Of a DNA stretch of 64,000 bases, positions 26,503 through 35,014 are shown piece after piece. The notes beneath the pieces are model-generated. The model did no database searches, was not told the DNA's origin, and worked only from the letters and a program-made list of their open reading frames with translations. The DNA is from Myroides sp. N17-2 (GTDB taxonomy: Bacteria; Bacteroidota; Bacteroidia; Flavobacteriales; Flavobacteriaceae), in the NCBI RefSeq assembly GCF_002286775.1, contig NZ_NSGJ01000019.1, positions 24,132 through 88,131 on the forward strand, read 5' to 3'. Position 1 is the stretch's first letter. Every line of letters starts with the position of its first letter. The position numbers were made by a program, and so were the translations under genes.

Positions 26503-26946
26503 TTACGTGTTTATTTCTAAATCTCTAATATAATCTTCATGTTCATAGAAAAACAGTTCGAATAGTCCCATTTTTTCATTGAAAAAATCATAGATTTCAT
26601 TCCAAGTCTTTCTGTTATTAATACATACATTAGGTTGTTCTATCCAGATACGGCTTATAAGTTTACCGTTTTCTAAGTAGAAACTTCTTTCAAATATTGC
26701 ATCTGGTAAGTATTCTTCCAATAAGATTGTTCTTAAAGACTCTATTTTTTCGAAGTATATTTTTCTCTTTTCTTCGTCTTTGTGTTCAATATCTAAAAGG
26801 ACTTGCGCTTTTTTATTATCTGCATAGAATTTAAAAGCAAAGTCTTTAATCTTAGTGTTGTGTAATAACCATTTACGAGGATATTCATCTGCAAAAGTAA
26901 TCCAGAACTCTTTTTTTATTTGTTGTGCTTCTTCTTTGCTATACAT
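26503..26946 (-). CDS. DUF4268 protein
   Basis: 147 aa, soluble. MYSKEEAQQIKKEFWITFADEYPRKW, the central IKDFAFKFYADNKKAQVLLDIE and the C-terminal WNEIYDFFNEKMGLFELFF match DUF4268, a small Bacteroidota domain. Homologous domains also occur at the C-terminus of nuclease-like proteins, but this copy is free-standing. Its role is unknown. It is 33 bp upstream of the POTRA-barrel gene and divergent from the Nudix gene. Confidence 0.75.
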   Translation of the reverse strand: MYSKEEAQQIKKEFWITFADEYPRKWLLHNTKIKDFAFKFYADNKKAQVLLDIEHKDEEKRKIYFEKIESLRTILLEEYLPDAIFERSFYLENGKLISRIWIEQPNVCINNRKTWNEIYDFFNEKMGLFELFFYEHEDYIRDLEINT

Positions 26947-26997
26947 AGATAATAAAGTTGTATTTTTATTAGTTGAAAATTATACTTGTGCAAAAAT

Positions 26998-27639
26998 ATG
27001 ACTTTTGATTCTCTTTTACATAAAATACCTGAAATTAAAAGTGTTAATCTATTAGGAATGGAGGCTCAGCAGTTAATGGTACCTGCAGAAAGACGGCCTT
27101 ATCTACTAGTAGAAGACTTTGTGGATAGAAATCCAAGATATTCCGCTGTAATGATGTTGTTATATCCTAAAGGTAATGATACTTCATTATTATTGATTGA
27201 ACGAAGTAATGGAGGGGGAGTACACGCGGGACAAGTGGGATTTCCAGGAGGAAAATATGAACAAGAGGATCAAACCTTAGAAGTAACTGCTCTTAGAGAA
27301 ACAGGTGAAGAAGTAGGAATAGATGCAGAGGAGATAGAGGTATTAAAAGCTTTTACTCAAGTGTATATCCCTCCTAGTAATTTTATTGTTCAACCTTATC
27401 TAGGGATTATGGATAGTACTCCTAATTTGTATTTGAGCGAGCATGAAGTGGCTAGTGTTATTGAGATGCCACTTAGTACGTTATTAGATGATAATATCGT
27501 AAAAGAGGTGGGTTTACAGACTAGTTATGCTAATTATATCAATGTACCTGCTTATGTGTTTAATGATTTTACTATTTGGGGGGCAACAGCGATGATGTTA
27601 AGTGAATTAAAAGAGACATTGAAAGAAGTTTTTAAATAG
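26998..27639 (+). CDS. Nudix hydrolase, CoA pyrophosphatase type
   Basis: 213 aa from ATG 26998; the longer TTG start at 26986 adds only four residues and is less likely. The Nudix box runs from GGKYEQEDQTLEVTALRE into TGEEVGI. The block LLIERSNGGGVHAGQVGFPGGK is the CoA-specific (NudL/PCD1) signature preceding it. It would hydrolyse CoA or its derivatives to 3',5'-ADP and 4'-phosphopantetheine (or acyl forms) in the cytosol, needing Mg or Mn. It is monocistronic and divergent from DUF4268; TATACTTG, 14 nt before the ATG, is a near-match to a -7 box. Confidence 0.88.
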   Translation: MTFDSLLHKIPEIKSVNLLGMEAQQLMVPAERRPYLLVEDFVDRNPRYSAVMMLLYPKGNDTSLLLIERSNGGGVHAGQVGFPGGKYEQEDQTLEVTALRETGEEVGIDAEEIEVLKAFTQVYIPPSNFIVQPYLGIMDSTPNLYLSEHEVASVIEMPLSTLLDDNIVKEVGLQTSYANYINVPAYVFNDFTIWGATAMMLSELKETLKEVFK

Positions 27640-27797
27640 AATAGAAAAGAATTTTTTCTTACATATGTCATAAATACAGTGAATTAGTGTGTTGTTTAGC
27701 ACTTTTTAGGATTTATAAATATGACTTATGTAAATTAATTAACAAACAAGTATGTCAAATGTTGTAATTTTGCAGTTCGCATTAATGATAATGAACT

Positions 27798-28625
27798 ATG
27801 GGATTGTTTAAAAGAAATCCATTTGGCCATATTCTTTTTTTAAAGACTTGGATAATAAGGGTGTTTGGTTTTGCAACACACCAACGCTTTCGTGGATTTA
27901 ATAATCTACAAATAGAAGGTTCTGAAGTTTTAAGAAACCTTCCAGATAAACATGTTTTATTTATTTCGAATCACCAAACCTACTTTGCTGATGTGGTAGC
28001 AATGTATCACGTGTTTAACGCAAGTCTAAAAGGGCGTGATGATTCTATTCGAAATATTTTCTATATATGGAAACCAAAACTAAATATATATTATGTAGCT
28101 GCTGCTGAGACGATGAAGTCTGGTTGGTTACCTCGTATTTTATCCTATGTAGGAGCGGTGACTGTAGATAGAACGTGGAGAAGTCAAGGGAAAGAATTAG
28201 ATGAAAAGAGAGAGGTAAATCAAGATCAAGTTGAGAATATTAAGATTGCTTTAGATGATGGATGGGTAATTACTTTTCCTCAAGGAACAACGAAATCGTT
28301 TAAACCAATTCGAAAAGGGACAGCTCATATTATTAAAAACTATAAGCCTATCGTAGTTCCTATTGTTATCGACGGTTTTAGACGTTCTTTTGATAAAAAG
28401 GGATTACACCTTAAGAAGAAGGGAATTCTTCAGTCTATGGTTATTAAAGAACCTTTAGATATAGACTATGAGAATGATACAATAGAACAGATTGTAGAGA
28501 AAGTAGAGATGGCTATAGAACAGCATCCATCTTTCTTAAAAGTAGTTCCTCAGGAGTTTATAGAAGAACAGACTGAACTGAATGCAAAAAGAACATATTC
28601 ATATTATAAAAAAGACGAACGATAG
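27798..28625 (+). CDS. 1-acyl-sn-glycerol-3-phosphate acyltransferase-like (PlsC family)
   Basis: 275 aa. The N-terminal region to about residue 30 is hydrophobic and membrane-associated. The acyltransferase motif I is SNHQTYFADV. Here the catalytic His59 and Asp65 are separated by five residues, whereas the classical motif is H-x4-D, so it is a variant subfamily. FPQGTTKSF stands where PlsC has FPEGTR. It would acylate lysophosphatidate or another lysolipid in membrane lipid synthesis. The variant motifs leave substrate open. TAATTTTG (27765-27772) fits a -7 box 26 nt before the ATG. The stop codon lies inside the terminator hairpin that follows. Confidence 0.8.
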   Translation: MGLFKRNPFGHILFLKTWIIRVFGFATHQRFRGFNNLQIEGSEVLRNLPDKHVLFISNHQTYFADVVAMYHVFNASLKGRDDSIRNIFYIWKPKLNIYYVAAAETMKSGWLPRILSYVGAVTVDRTWRSQGKELDEKREVNQDQVENIKIALDDGWVITFPQGTTKSFKPIRKGTAHIIKNYKPIVVPIVIDGFRRSFDKKGLHLKKKGILQSMVIKEPLDIDYENDTIEQIVEKVEMAIEQHPSFLKVVPQEFIEEQTELNAKRTYSYYKKDER

Positions 28626-28638
28626 TTCGTCTTTTTTT
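28608..28638 (+). terminator. Terminator overlapping the plsC-like stop codon
   Basis: AAAAAAGACGAAC (28608-28620) pairs with GTTCGTCTTTTTT (28625-28637) around a 4-nt loop GATA. The 5' arm encodes the last codons of the acyltransferase (KKDER) and the loop holds most of its stop codon. Confidence 0.85.
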
Positions 28639-28797
28639 ATTTTCACTTATCAGATAATGTAAGTCTAGTTTTTATTTGTGTGATATATGATGTCTTAGGA
28701 GTATTAGGTTATGCTATAATTTGATTTGACTTTTTTGTCAGATGTGTATTTGTAGTATCTTTATCGTTTATTTATTCAAAAAAAGGAATAGAGCTTT

Positions 28798-31161
28798 ATG
28801 GCGCAAGTACAAGATAAACGAATTGACGAAATAAAAGAGTTATATGATCAACTAGTTACAGGAGATAAGTTGTCAAATGTAAATGAGGAAGAGAAAGTAG
28901 ATATATATAATAAGAATCAAGATCTGTCAGAACAAATATTATCAATTATAGAAGAAATGTTAAGAGAAGAACCTCTTAATAAAGATGCTCTATTCTGGAA
29001 AATACGAATCTATAATGGTCCTCATTATGAAGACGTATCAGTGATGATGTCTACAGCTGAAGAAATAATAGAGAAGTTAGCAGATGATAAAAAGTCAGTG
29101 TTTAGTGCCTTTGATTGGTTAGCATGGATTTATGAGACTAAGCTTGAACTAAAAGAAAAAGCAATAGAGATATTACACGATAAGTTAATCGAAATATCTC
29201 TACTTAAAGAAGAGTTTAGTTTAAAAGATCGAGAGTTCGGAGAGACTTACTATATGATAGCTTACTTATATCGTGAGTTAGAAAATTACAGTACAGCTAT
29301 TTCATTTTATAAACTTGCTTTCGAACATTACCCGGATCATTACTATGCTACTTTTCAAGGTGGGAATTTGCTATTAGAGCGTGGAGAATATGAGGATGCT
29401 TATCTGCTGTTAAACTCGTTCTATATTTTCCACGGTAATGAGTACAGCGTTAATTATGCTAAGGATATAGAGAAGTTATATAAGGAAGGAAAGCTTGAAG
29501 GGAAATGGGATTTAATCTCTTTAATGTATCACGTAGGGATAGATTATCCAGAAGAGTTTGGAGCTAAGAGTACACGTGAATACGGAATGAAGTTTATCAA
29601 TGTTATAGATAGTGAATTGCAGTCGAATCCTGATAACTTAGCCGTATTGCGTATGAAAATACGTTATTATCTAGTAGTAGAGAAGAATTCTAAGAAGGCA
29701 TTTGAGACTTTACAGAAGTATTATTCTATCGTAAAGACTATTAATAGTTCAATGTTCTTTACCTACTATGAATTAGCAGATAAATATAAAGTAGAATTAG
29801 AAGATTACCCAATCGAATGTGATGGATTCTATGGTTATAATTTGCTTACTCGCTTTTTAGAACGTGCAGGTGAATTAAAAGGAGATGACAATGAGAAGGC
29901 ATTGGAGCATTATGAGTATGCAAGACGCATAGGAGATATAGTACTTGCTCAGCAAGAAGCTTATTTTGAAAGAGGAGAAGGAAGTAAGGTAAGTAATAAT
30001 GCCTATGGCTATGCTATGTTGTGTAACAATCTAGGAATAGTTATTCGCAATATTATCACGTTAACAGAAGGAGATTATAAAAGCGATGAGGGAAGATTAG
30101 CGATGTCATTACATAAAAGAGGATATGAACTATCACCATTTGTCGAAAACTTAGAGAATGGATTACATATAGCAGAGCTGGTAGAGGACTTTGATGAGAA
30201 ACTGTATTTCGCCAAGGAATTATTGACTTATCATGAGGAATTTGGAAAAGAATGGATGTCTACACACGGGAGTATATTAAAGAGCTGGATAGCAGTTGAT
30301 AATTACCATGAGAGTGAGACCTATTATTATGATCTTAAAAAACGCTTTGAGAGTAGAGAGATAGAGGATGAGGATATTGTATCAGAGATGATTTACCTAG
30401 CAGCTGACTTTTTTACCTACATTAGATACAAACGCAATGAGTTTGAAAAGACAATAGAGAAGACAGAGGAATTCTTTAGCAATCCTATGTATTTTGATCT
30501 AGTAGAAGAGGTGGCTAAAGTTAATTACTGGTTTAGTTTAGCTTGGTCACATCATGGATTAAATAATCGAGATGAGGCTAATAAATACTTTGACTTAATA
30601 GTGAATACTTATGATGGGAATGCTCGTTATCAAAGTACCGTAGACGAGATACCACAAGAATATAGATTACCACAAGAGGAAAGAGAAGCATATCAACGTA
30701 TGCTTACTCTAGTGAATAAGGAAAACACAACTATTAAAGAATATTCGTTAATTGGTGATTCTTCTAATATCCTTTATTTAGATAAGATAGTTGATTTTGT
30801 AATAGGAGGAGCTGACTTTAGTGTAGAAGGATGGATATCGGATAACTGTCACTTAAAAGTAAGCCCTAGGGGTCTTAGAGAGGAAGCTAAAGAGGTAATA
30901 TATGATACTTCGTTAGACTTCTATTTTAAAGAGGAGAATTATACGATTCGATTTAATATTGATGAGAGGGAAGAAAAGATTAGTAGGTTTATGGGATTGA
31001 TGTCTAAGAAAGTTTGGGCAAAAGAGATGTACACCTATTATTACTTTTATGGAGAAGGAGATGAGACTTCTAATAATTATGAAGTATTTGGAGGTAATAG
31101 ACCCGATCTAGATAAAGTAGCCCAAAAGCTTTGGAACGAATGGGTATCTAAGTTAAATTGA
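28798..31161 (+). CDS. TPR-repeat protein (787 aa)
   Basis: 787 aa, acidic, no signal or membrane segment, so cytosolic. Helical repeats run through most of it. The clearest TPR units are at about residues 130-190 (ETYYMIAYLYRELENYSTAISFYKLAFEHYPDHYYATFQGGNLL), with further degenerate helical pairs to about 630. The last ~130 residues (from STIKEYSLIGDSSN to the end) look like a separate beta-rich domain. I do not recognise a specific family. It probably acts as a scaffold for protein interactions. It is monocistronic with its own terminator; TATCTTTA at about 28756 is a weak candidate -7 box. Confidence 0.65.
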   Translation: MAQVQDKRIDEIKELYDQLVTGDKLSNVNEEEKVDIYNKNQDLSEQILSIIEEMLREEPLNKDALFWKIRIYNGPHYEDVSVMMSTAEEIIEKLADDKKSVFSAFDWLAWIYETKLELKEKAIEILHDKLIEISLLKEEFSLKDREFGETYYMIAYLYRELENYSTAISFYKLAFEHYPDHYYATFQGGNLLLERGEYEDAYLLLNSFYIFHGNEYSVNYAKDIEKLYKEGKLEGKWDLISLMYHVGIDYPEEFGAKSTREYGMKFINVIDSELQSNPDNLAVLRMKIRYYLVVEKNSKKAFETLQKYYSIVKTINSSMFFTYYELADKYKVELEDYPIECDGFYGYNLLTRFLERAGELKGDDNEKALEHYEYARRIGDIVLAQQEAYFERGEGSKVSNNAYGYAMLCNNLGIVIRNIITLTEGDYKSDEGRLAMSLHKRGYELSPFVENLENGLHIAELVEDFDEKLYFAKELLTYHEEFGKEWMSTHGSILKSWIAVDNYHESETYYYDLKKRFESREIEDEDIVSEMIYLAADFFTYIRYKRNEFEKTIEKTEEFFSNPMYFDLVEEVAKVNYWFSLAWSHHGLNNRDEANKYFDLIVNTYDGNARYQSTVDEIPQEYRLPQEEREAYQRMLTLVNKENTTIKEYSLIGDSSNILYLDKIVDFVIGGADFSVEGWISDNCHLKVSPRGLREEAKEVIYDTSLDFYFKEENYTIRFNIDEREEKISRFMGLMSKKVWAKEMYTYYYFYGEGDETSNNYEVFGGNRPDLDKVAQKLWNEWVSKLN

Positions 31162-31204
31162 TGTATCAAACGGTATTTTATTAAAAATGAAACAAGTATA
31201 ATAT

Positions 31205-31242
31205 AACCGAAGACAACAGTAATGTAGTCTTCGGTTTTTTTG
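31205..31242 (+). terminator. Terminator of the TPR gene
   Basis: AACCGAAGAC (31205-31214) pairs with GTCTTCGGTT (31227-31236), a 10-bp stem with a 12-nt loop, followed by a T run. Confidence 0.85.
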
Positions 31243-31976
31243 TTTCAGATATTTAATTGCGATGGTATAAAGTATAATGCATTGATAATTAAAGCTGTAT
31301 ATGTTATAGCTGTGTAATTGTGTTATTTATTTTTTTTATCAATATATGTTTGGTATAGTTTATGATATTAAGGTAAAAAGCTTTTATAGTTTAATTTTTT
31401 AGTATTTATAAAGAGTTTGAATACGTTGCGTTTTGTGGATTATTTATTTATATAACGTGATTGTATGTGACTTTTTACATGTCTTGTTGTCTTATTTACA
31501 TGTTTTCTATAAATAGAATACAGTAAGTAGATACAACAGCGAAACTACTTAATTTAGAATAAAAATGATATATATCATTTATAGGGCATAGAGATTAGAA
31601 TTGACTATTATTCGTGATTTGCGACAATAATATTGATAATCAATACAAAATAAGGGTAATTTTGTTTGTTATTTTCTCTGTACTATATCTATTGATGAAT
31701 AAAGTTTAATGATAAGGAGGTTAATGTTTGGTTTTTGTTAATCATTTTAAGTTTATCAGTATGATTTTCATAAATCTGATGTTACCTTGTTAAATAATGT
31801 ATTTAAATAAGAAATAAGTAATAAATTTGCACTGCTTTAGAGAAAAATAGGAATATGCGAATATTCTTATTTATGTCCCCACTGATCTAGGCATTAGCTA
31901 CATATTAGTATATGTGGTCTATAGTCTTATGTATAGTGGACTGCTTTCTTAAGTAATGTCATAACACCACCTATGC
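31243..31976. other. Intergenic: upstream control region of locus A
   Basis: About 730 bases without a gene and extremely AT-rich. The 3' part holds the promoter and leader of the first AraC gene: TAAATTTG at 31822-31829 as a -7 box, a GAATAT/ATATTC hairpin near 31853, an ACATAT/ATATGT hairpin near 31900, and the 13-mer GTCTTATGTATAG at 31924-31936 that recurs upstream of the matching gene in locus B. Confidence 0.5.
31924..31936 (+). promoter_or_regulatory. 13-mer shared with locus B, upstream of the first AraC gene
   Basis: GTCTTATGTATAG occurs here, 41 bp before the AraC start, and again at 48089-48101 at the start of the matching gene in locus B. Flanking bases form an imperfect inverted repeat here (GTCTATA against TATAGTGGAC). 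It is a candidate operator or leader-RNA element for the regulators. Confidence 0.4.
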
Positions 31977-32930
31977 ATGAAAATATTGAGTAATCCTTAT
32001 AACGCAAGTAACGATAGAGCTATCTTTGAGAGGGTAGTTATTCTTGCTATTATTCTTATTGCGTTACAGTTTATATCTGAATTTTTTACAACAGTTATTA
32101 CAACAGGTTATTTCATTCTTCCTATAATTTACGTTCTTGTTAAATATGACCGCACGAAGGTTAATGTTTTAAAGAAAAGTATACTTCATTTGGTAGTCAC
32201 ATTAGGTATTTCACTTTTTGCTTTTAGTAAGCATGAGATTTTATACGAAAGTTTAAACCTTGTTTATCTTGTGAGTTATGTATTGGCTATTTATAGAAAT
32301 TTAAAAAATCCTATAGCTAATACTGTAGGGTTTGAGATTTATAATTTCATTGGTTTATACTGTTTTTATATTATTGCCGGGAGTGGAGCTTGTTTTTTCT
32401 ATTTAGTACTCGATTTACTTGGTGATAATTATGAAGTATCTAGTAAGTTCTTATTAGGAGGGTTTGATTTTTTTGCAATCGTATTTTCTTCATTGACTTT
32501 AATTATAAGTCGTAAAAACGGAAGACAAGCTAAAGCGATAGAACAAAATAAAAGAGAGAGTAAAGGTGTAAGTGGAGTAGTAGAGTCTTTGTCTATTTCT
32601 ACTGAACAATGTGAGACTATTATTAAATACTTTGAAAAGTCAGAAGCTTATTTAGAAACTAGTTTTTCTTTAGAACAACTGGCAAATGATTTAAATCTAA
32701 GTAAGCAACAAGTTTCTGAGGTTATTAATCAAGATATGAATAGCAGTTTCTATCAGTTGCTTGCTATGTATAGAATCGATCATGCAAAAGTATTAATAGA
32801 GGAAAATAAGAACCTAACCATTGAGGCAATAGTCGATGAATGTGGATTTAGTAGTAAATCTACGTTTAATAAATATTTTAAATATTACGTTGGGCAAACG
32901 CCATCTGTATATAGAAGTGAATTAGTGTAA
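31977..32930 (+). CDS. Membrane-bound AraC-type regulator, locus A, first of pair
   Basis: 317 aa. Residues ~17-185 form about five to six membrane helices (VVILAIILIALQFISEFFT, YFILPIIYVLVKYD). A linker follows, then an AraC-type helix-turn-helix domain at about 225-315: LEQLANDLNLSKQQVSEVIN, YRIDHAKVLIEE and FSSKSTFNKYFKYYVGQTP. A DNA-binding domain tethered to the membrane suggests that it senses a signal at the membrane. It is 9 bp before a second regulator of the same design (32940), so the two are co-transcribed, and it has a counterpart in locus B (48094-49158) at the same place. Its likely target is the surface-structure operon downstream. Confidence 0.85.
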   Translation: MKILSNPYNASNDRAIFERVVILAIILIALQFISEFFTTVITTGYFILPIIYVLVKYDRTKVNVLKKSILHLVVTLGISLFAFSKHEILYESLNLVYLVSYVLAIYRNLKNPIANTVGFEIYNFIGLYCFYIIAGSGACFFYLVLDLLGDNYEVSSKFLLGGFDFFAIVFSSLTLIISRKNGRQAKAIEQNKRESKGVSGVVESLSISTEQCETIIKYFEKSEAYLETSFSLEQLANDLNLSKQQVSEVINQDMNSSFYQLLAMYRIDHAKVLIEENKNLTIEAIVDECGFSSKSTFNKYFKYYVGQTPSVYRSELV

Positions 32931-32939
32931 AAGAACAGT

Positions 32940-34079
32940 ATGGAGAATTATTTATATATACTTATTCTATCTGCAGCTATTACATTAACTAGTATTTCAT
33001 ATTTCATCAATAGCCGATTAGTTAGCAAACGTAAATCACAAAAGATATTAGACATCTTTTTGCTATTTTTTATAGTGCATTGTATTTGTGCTGTAATAGT
33101 AAGGTTTTGTTTTGAAGATGATGTGTTTATTTATTTAGGAATGCCTTTTGGGTTATTATACGCTCCTTTTTTTTACTGTAGTTTCAGAGCATTACAGATA
33201 GAGTTAAAAGAAGGATACGATAAAGAAACAGACACTACTAATGTTTTTAAAATGTGTTATTTACATTTTATACCAGGAGTTGTTTTTTTTATAGGATATT
33301 TTATCTCTTTATTTTACTATGAAATATTAGATGTGGAATTCTTGATTACCTATTATCTAGTTACGTATGTAGCTTTAGGAGTGCAGTTAATTCTTTATTC
33401 TGTTTTCGGATATTTAGCTATCAGTAATCTTAATGTAGCTAAACATATTAGATTATTGGTATTGCGTGTGATATGGATAATGATTTTTGTAGGAATTGTT
33501 TCAATAGGTTTAATTATCTATAATGCTATTCCTAATAATGATGGTAATGTTCTTTATTTAGGTGTATTATGTCTAGCGATGACATTATTCTTTTATTATT
33601 TAGATAGATTGAAGTATGATGAGGTTTTAATAAGTCAGGCTGGAGTGATTAAGCAAGAAGTAGTAGTCGCTACAGAAATTGAGACTGTGAAGTATGAGAA
33701 ATCAAAGATAGCGACTGAGTTTACAAGCGAGTATAAAGCTAAAGTGGAGAAGGTTATATTACAAGATCAATTGTATTTAAAGCCAACTTGCTCATTAGAG
33801 AATGTAGAGAAATTGACTAAAATCCAAAAGCATCACCTTTCTCAATTCTTTTCATCAGAATATGGTAAGCATTTTAATGCTTATATCAATGAATTGAGAG
33901 TTGAGTTTGCAAAGAAGATATTAATTGAGCGAAATTATAATGTTTCAATTAGTGAATTGGGAGAAGAGTGTGGTTTTAATTCGAGGACTTCTTTTTTTAG
34001 AGCATTTAAAAAATATGTAGGAGTTTCTCCTTCAGAATATATAGAGAATCAACAAGGTCAGAACGACAAACAACAATAA
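32940..34079 (+). CDS. Membrane-bound AraC-type regulator, locus A, second of pair
   Basis: 379 aa with six to seven membrane helices over residues ~5-225 (YLYILILSAAITLTSISYFI, FVGIVSIGLIIYNAIP) and a C-terminal AraC-type HTH at about 275-375 (ENVEKLTKIQKHHLSQFFSS, LRVEFAKKILIER, FNSRTSFFRAFKKYVGVSP). It starts 9 bp after the first regulator. Its counterpart is 49351-50550 in locus B, and the two are clearly related through the HTH but diverged. The last codons (NDKQQ) and the stop lie inside a duplicated 103-bp segment that also carries the terminator. It probably works with the first regulator on the stalk-gene operon. Confidence 0.85.
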   Translation: MENYLYILILSAAITLTSISYFINSRLVSKRKSQKILDIFLLFFIVHCICAVIVRFCFEDDVFIYLGMPFGLLYAPFFYCSFRALQIELKEGYDKETDTTNVFKMCYLHFIPGVVFFIGYFISLFYYEILDVEFLITYYLVTYVALGVQLILYSVFGYLAISNLNVAKHIRLLVLRVIWIMIFVGIVSIGLIIYNAIPNNDGNVLYLGVLCLAMTLFFYYLDRLKYDEVLISQAGVIKQEVVVATEIETVKYEKSKIATEFTSEYKAKVEKVILQDQLYLKPTCSLENVEKLTKIQKHHLSQFFSSEYGKHFNAYINELRVEFAKKILIERNYNVSISELGEECGFNSRTSFFRAFKKYVGVSPSEYIENQQGQNDKQQ

Positions 34080-34286
34080 TTACCCTGATTTTACATAGCC
34101 AATGTAGAATCCAACTTATCAAAAGTCACAACATCTCGCCCATGTATGTGACTTTTTGTTTTTTATAGAATCTCTTAAAAATAATCAGAACGACAAACAA
34201 CAATAATTACCCTGATTTTACATAGCCAGTGTAGAATCCAACTAATCAAAAGTCACAACATCTCGCCCATGTATGTGACTTTTTTT
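34058..34286 (+). repeat. Tandem 127-bp duplication including a terminator
   Basis: A ~103-bp segment beginning TCAGAACGACAAACAACAAT occurs at 34058-34160 and again at 34185-34287, differing at two or three positions. The first copy includes the last codons and stop of the second AraC gene. Each copy contains a terminator hairpin: AAAAGTCACA with TGTGACTTTT (34121-34130/34147-34156, and 127 bp later 34248-34257/34274-34283), each followed by T residues. The duplication doubles the terminator between the regulators and the stalk gene. Confidence 0.88.
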
Positions 34287-35014
34287 GTTTCTATATCCCA
34301 TTTATTTTTAAGGTATGACATAAAAGGATAATTATAATATCTAACAATAATTACATTTCTAAAGGATATAATGTATTGCTTATTTATCTTCTTTTTTGTG
34401 GTGAATAGTTTTATTTCTTGTGTTTTTGAAGAAGAAAGGATATGTGGATTTACCGTTTTTGTTTGTATTGTAGACTAAGTTTGGTGCAGTTTATAATGTA
34501 GGTTTTTTTATGTTTCAAATTAGAAGTTAAAGGTATTTATGGAATAAAAAAGGATTATTTGTTACTATTTATATTTTTTAAATCTAGGTGTAATAATATG
34601 AAACGTATTTACTGTTTATTTGAATCAACCGTTCGTTTCTTTTGTTGTATGTGTTTGTTATATAGTTGTTTGTGTTTTATTGGCTAATTGTTTCATTTTA
34701 TTGGAAAGTATGACTTACTAATAATTTGAAACATTTTATCCCTTATTTTGATGGAGTTTTGCTTCAAATATATACGCTACACGTGTACCATAATATCGGG
34801 AGGTGTGCGTTGAGGAAAATGAAGTTTATAAATCAGGTGTTGAATGAGAGAGGACTTAATCGAAGGTAGCAATGTTACTTTGTTTATTAAGCGCCTTCAG
34901 AGTTTAACACTACATAAAAAAGCTTGTTTGGTTTAGGTTGGATATTGATATAAAATTATTTCAGCAACACTTTCTAAACAGCAATTATCAATTTAAGATA
35001 TAATTATTATCGTT
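34287..35014. other. Intergenic before the locus A stalk gene
   Basis: About 730 AT-rich bases without a supported gene, presumably the promoter region of the locus A structural operon. A 16-codon ORF (34819-34869) looks like a fragment of a helix-turn-helix protein, but I do not count it. No match to the consensus promoter is clear enough to place. Confidence 0.4.

Noticed and set aside
34819..34869. 16-codon ORF (MKFINQVLNERGLNRR) before the locus A stalk gene
   Set aside because: It resembles the first residues of a helix-turn-helix protein, but it is too short, without start or terminator support, and could be chance.
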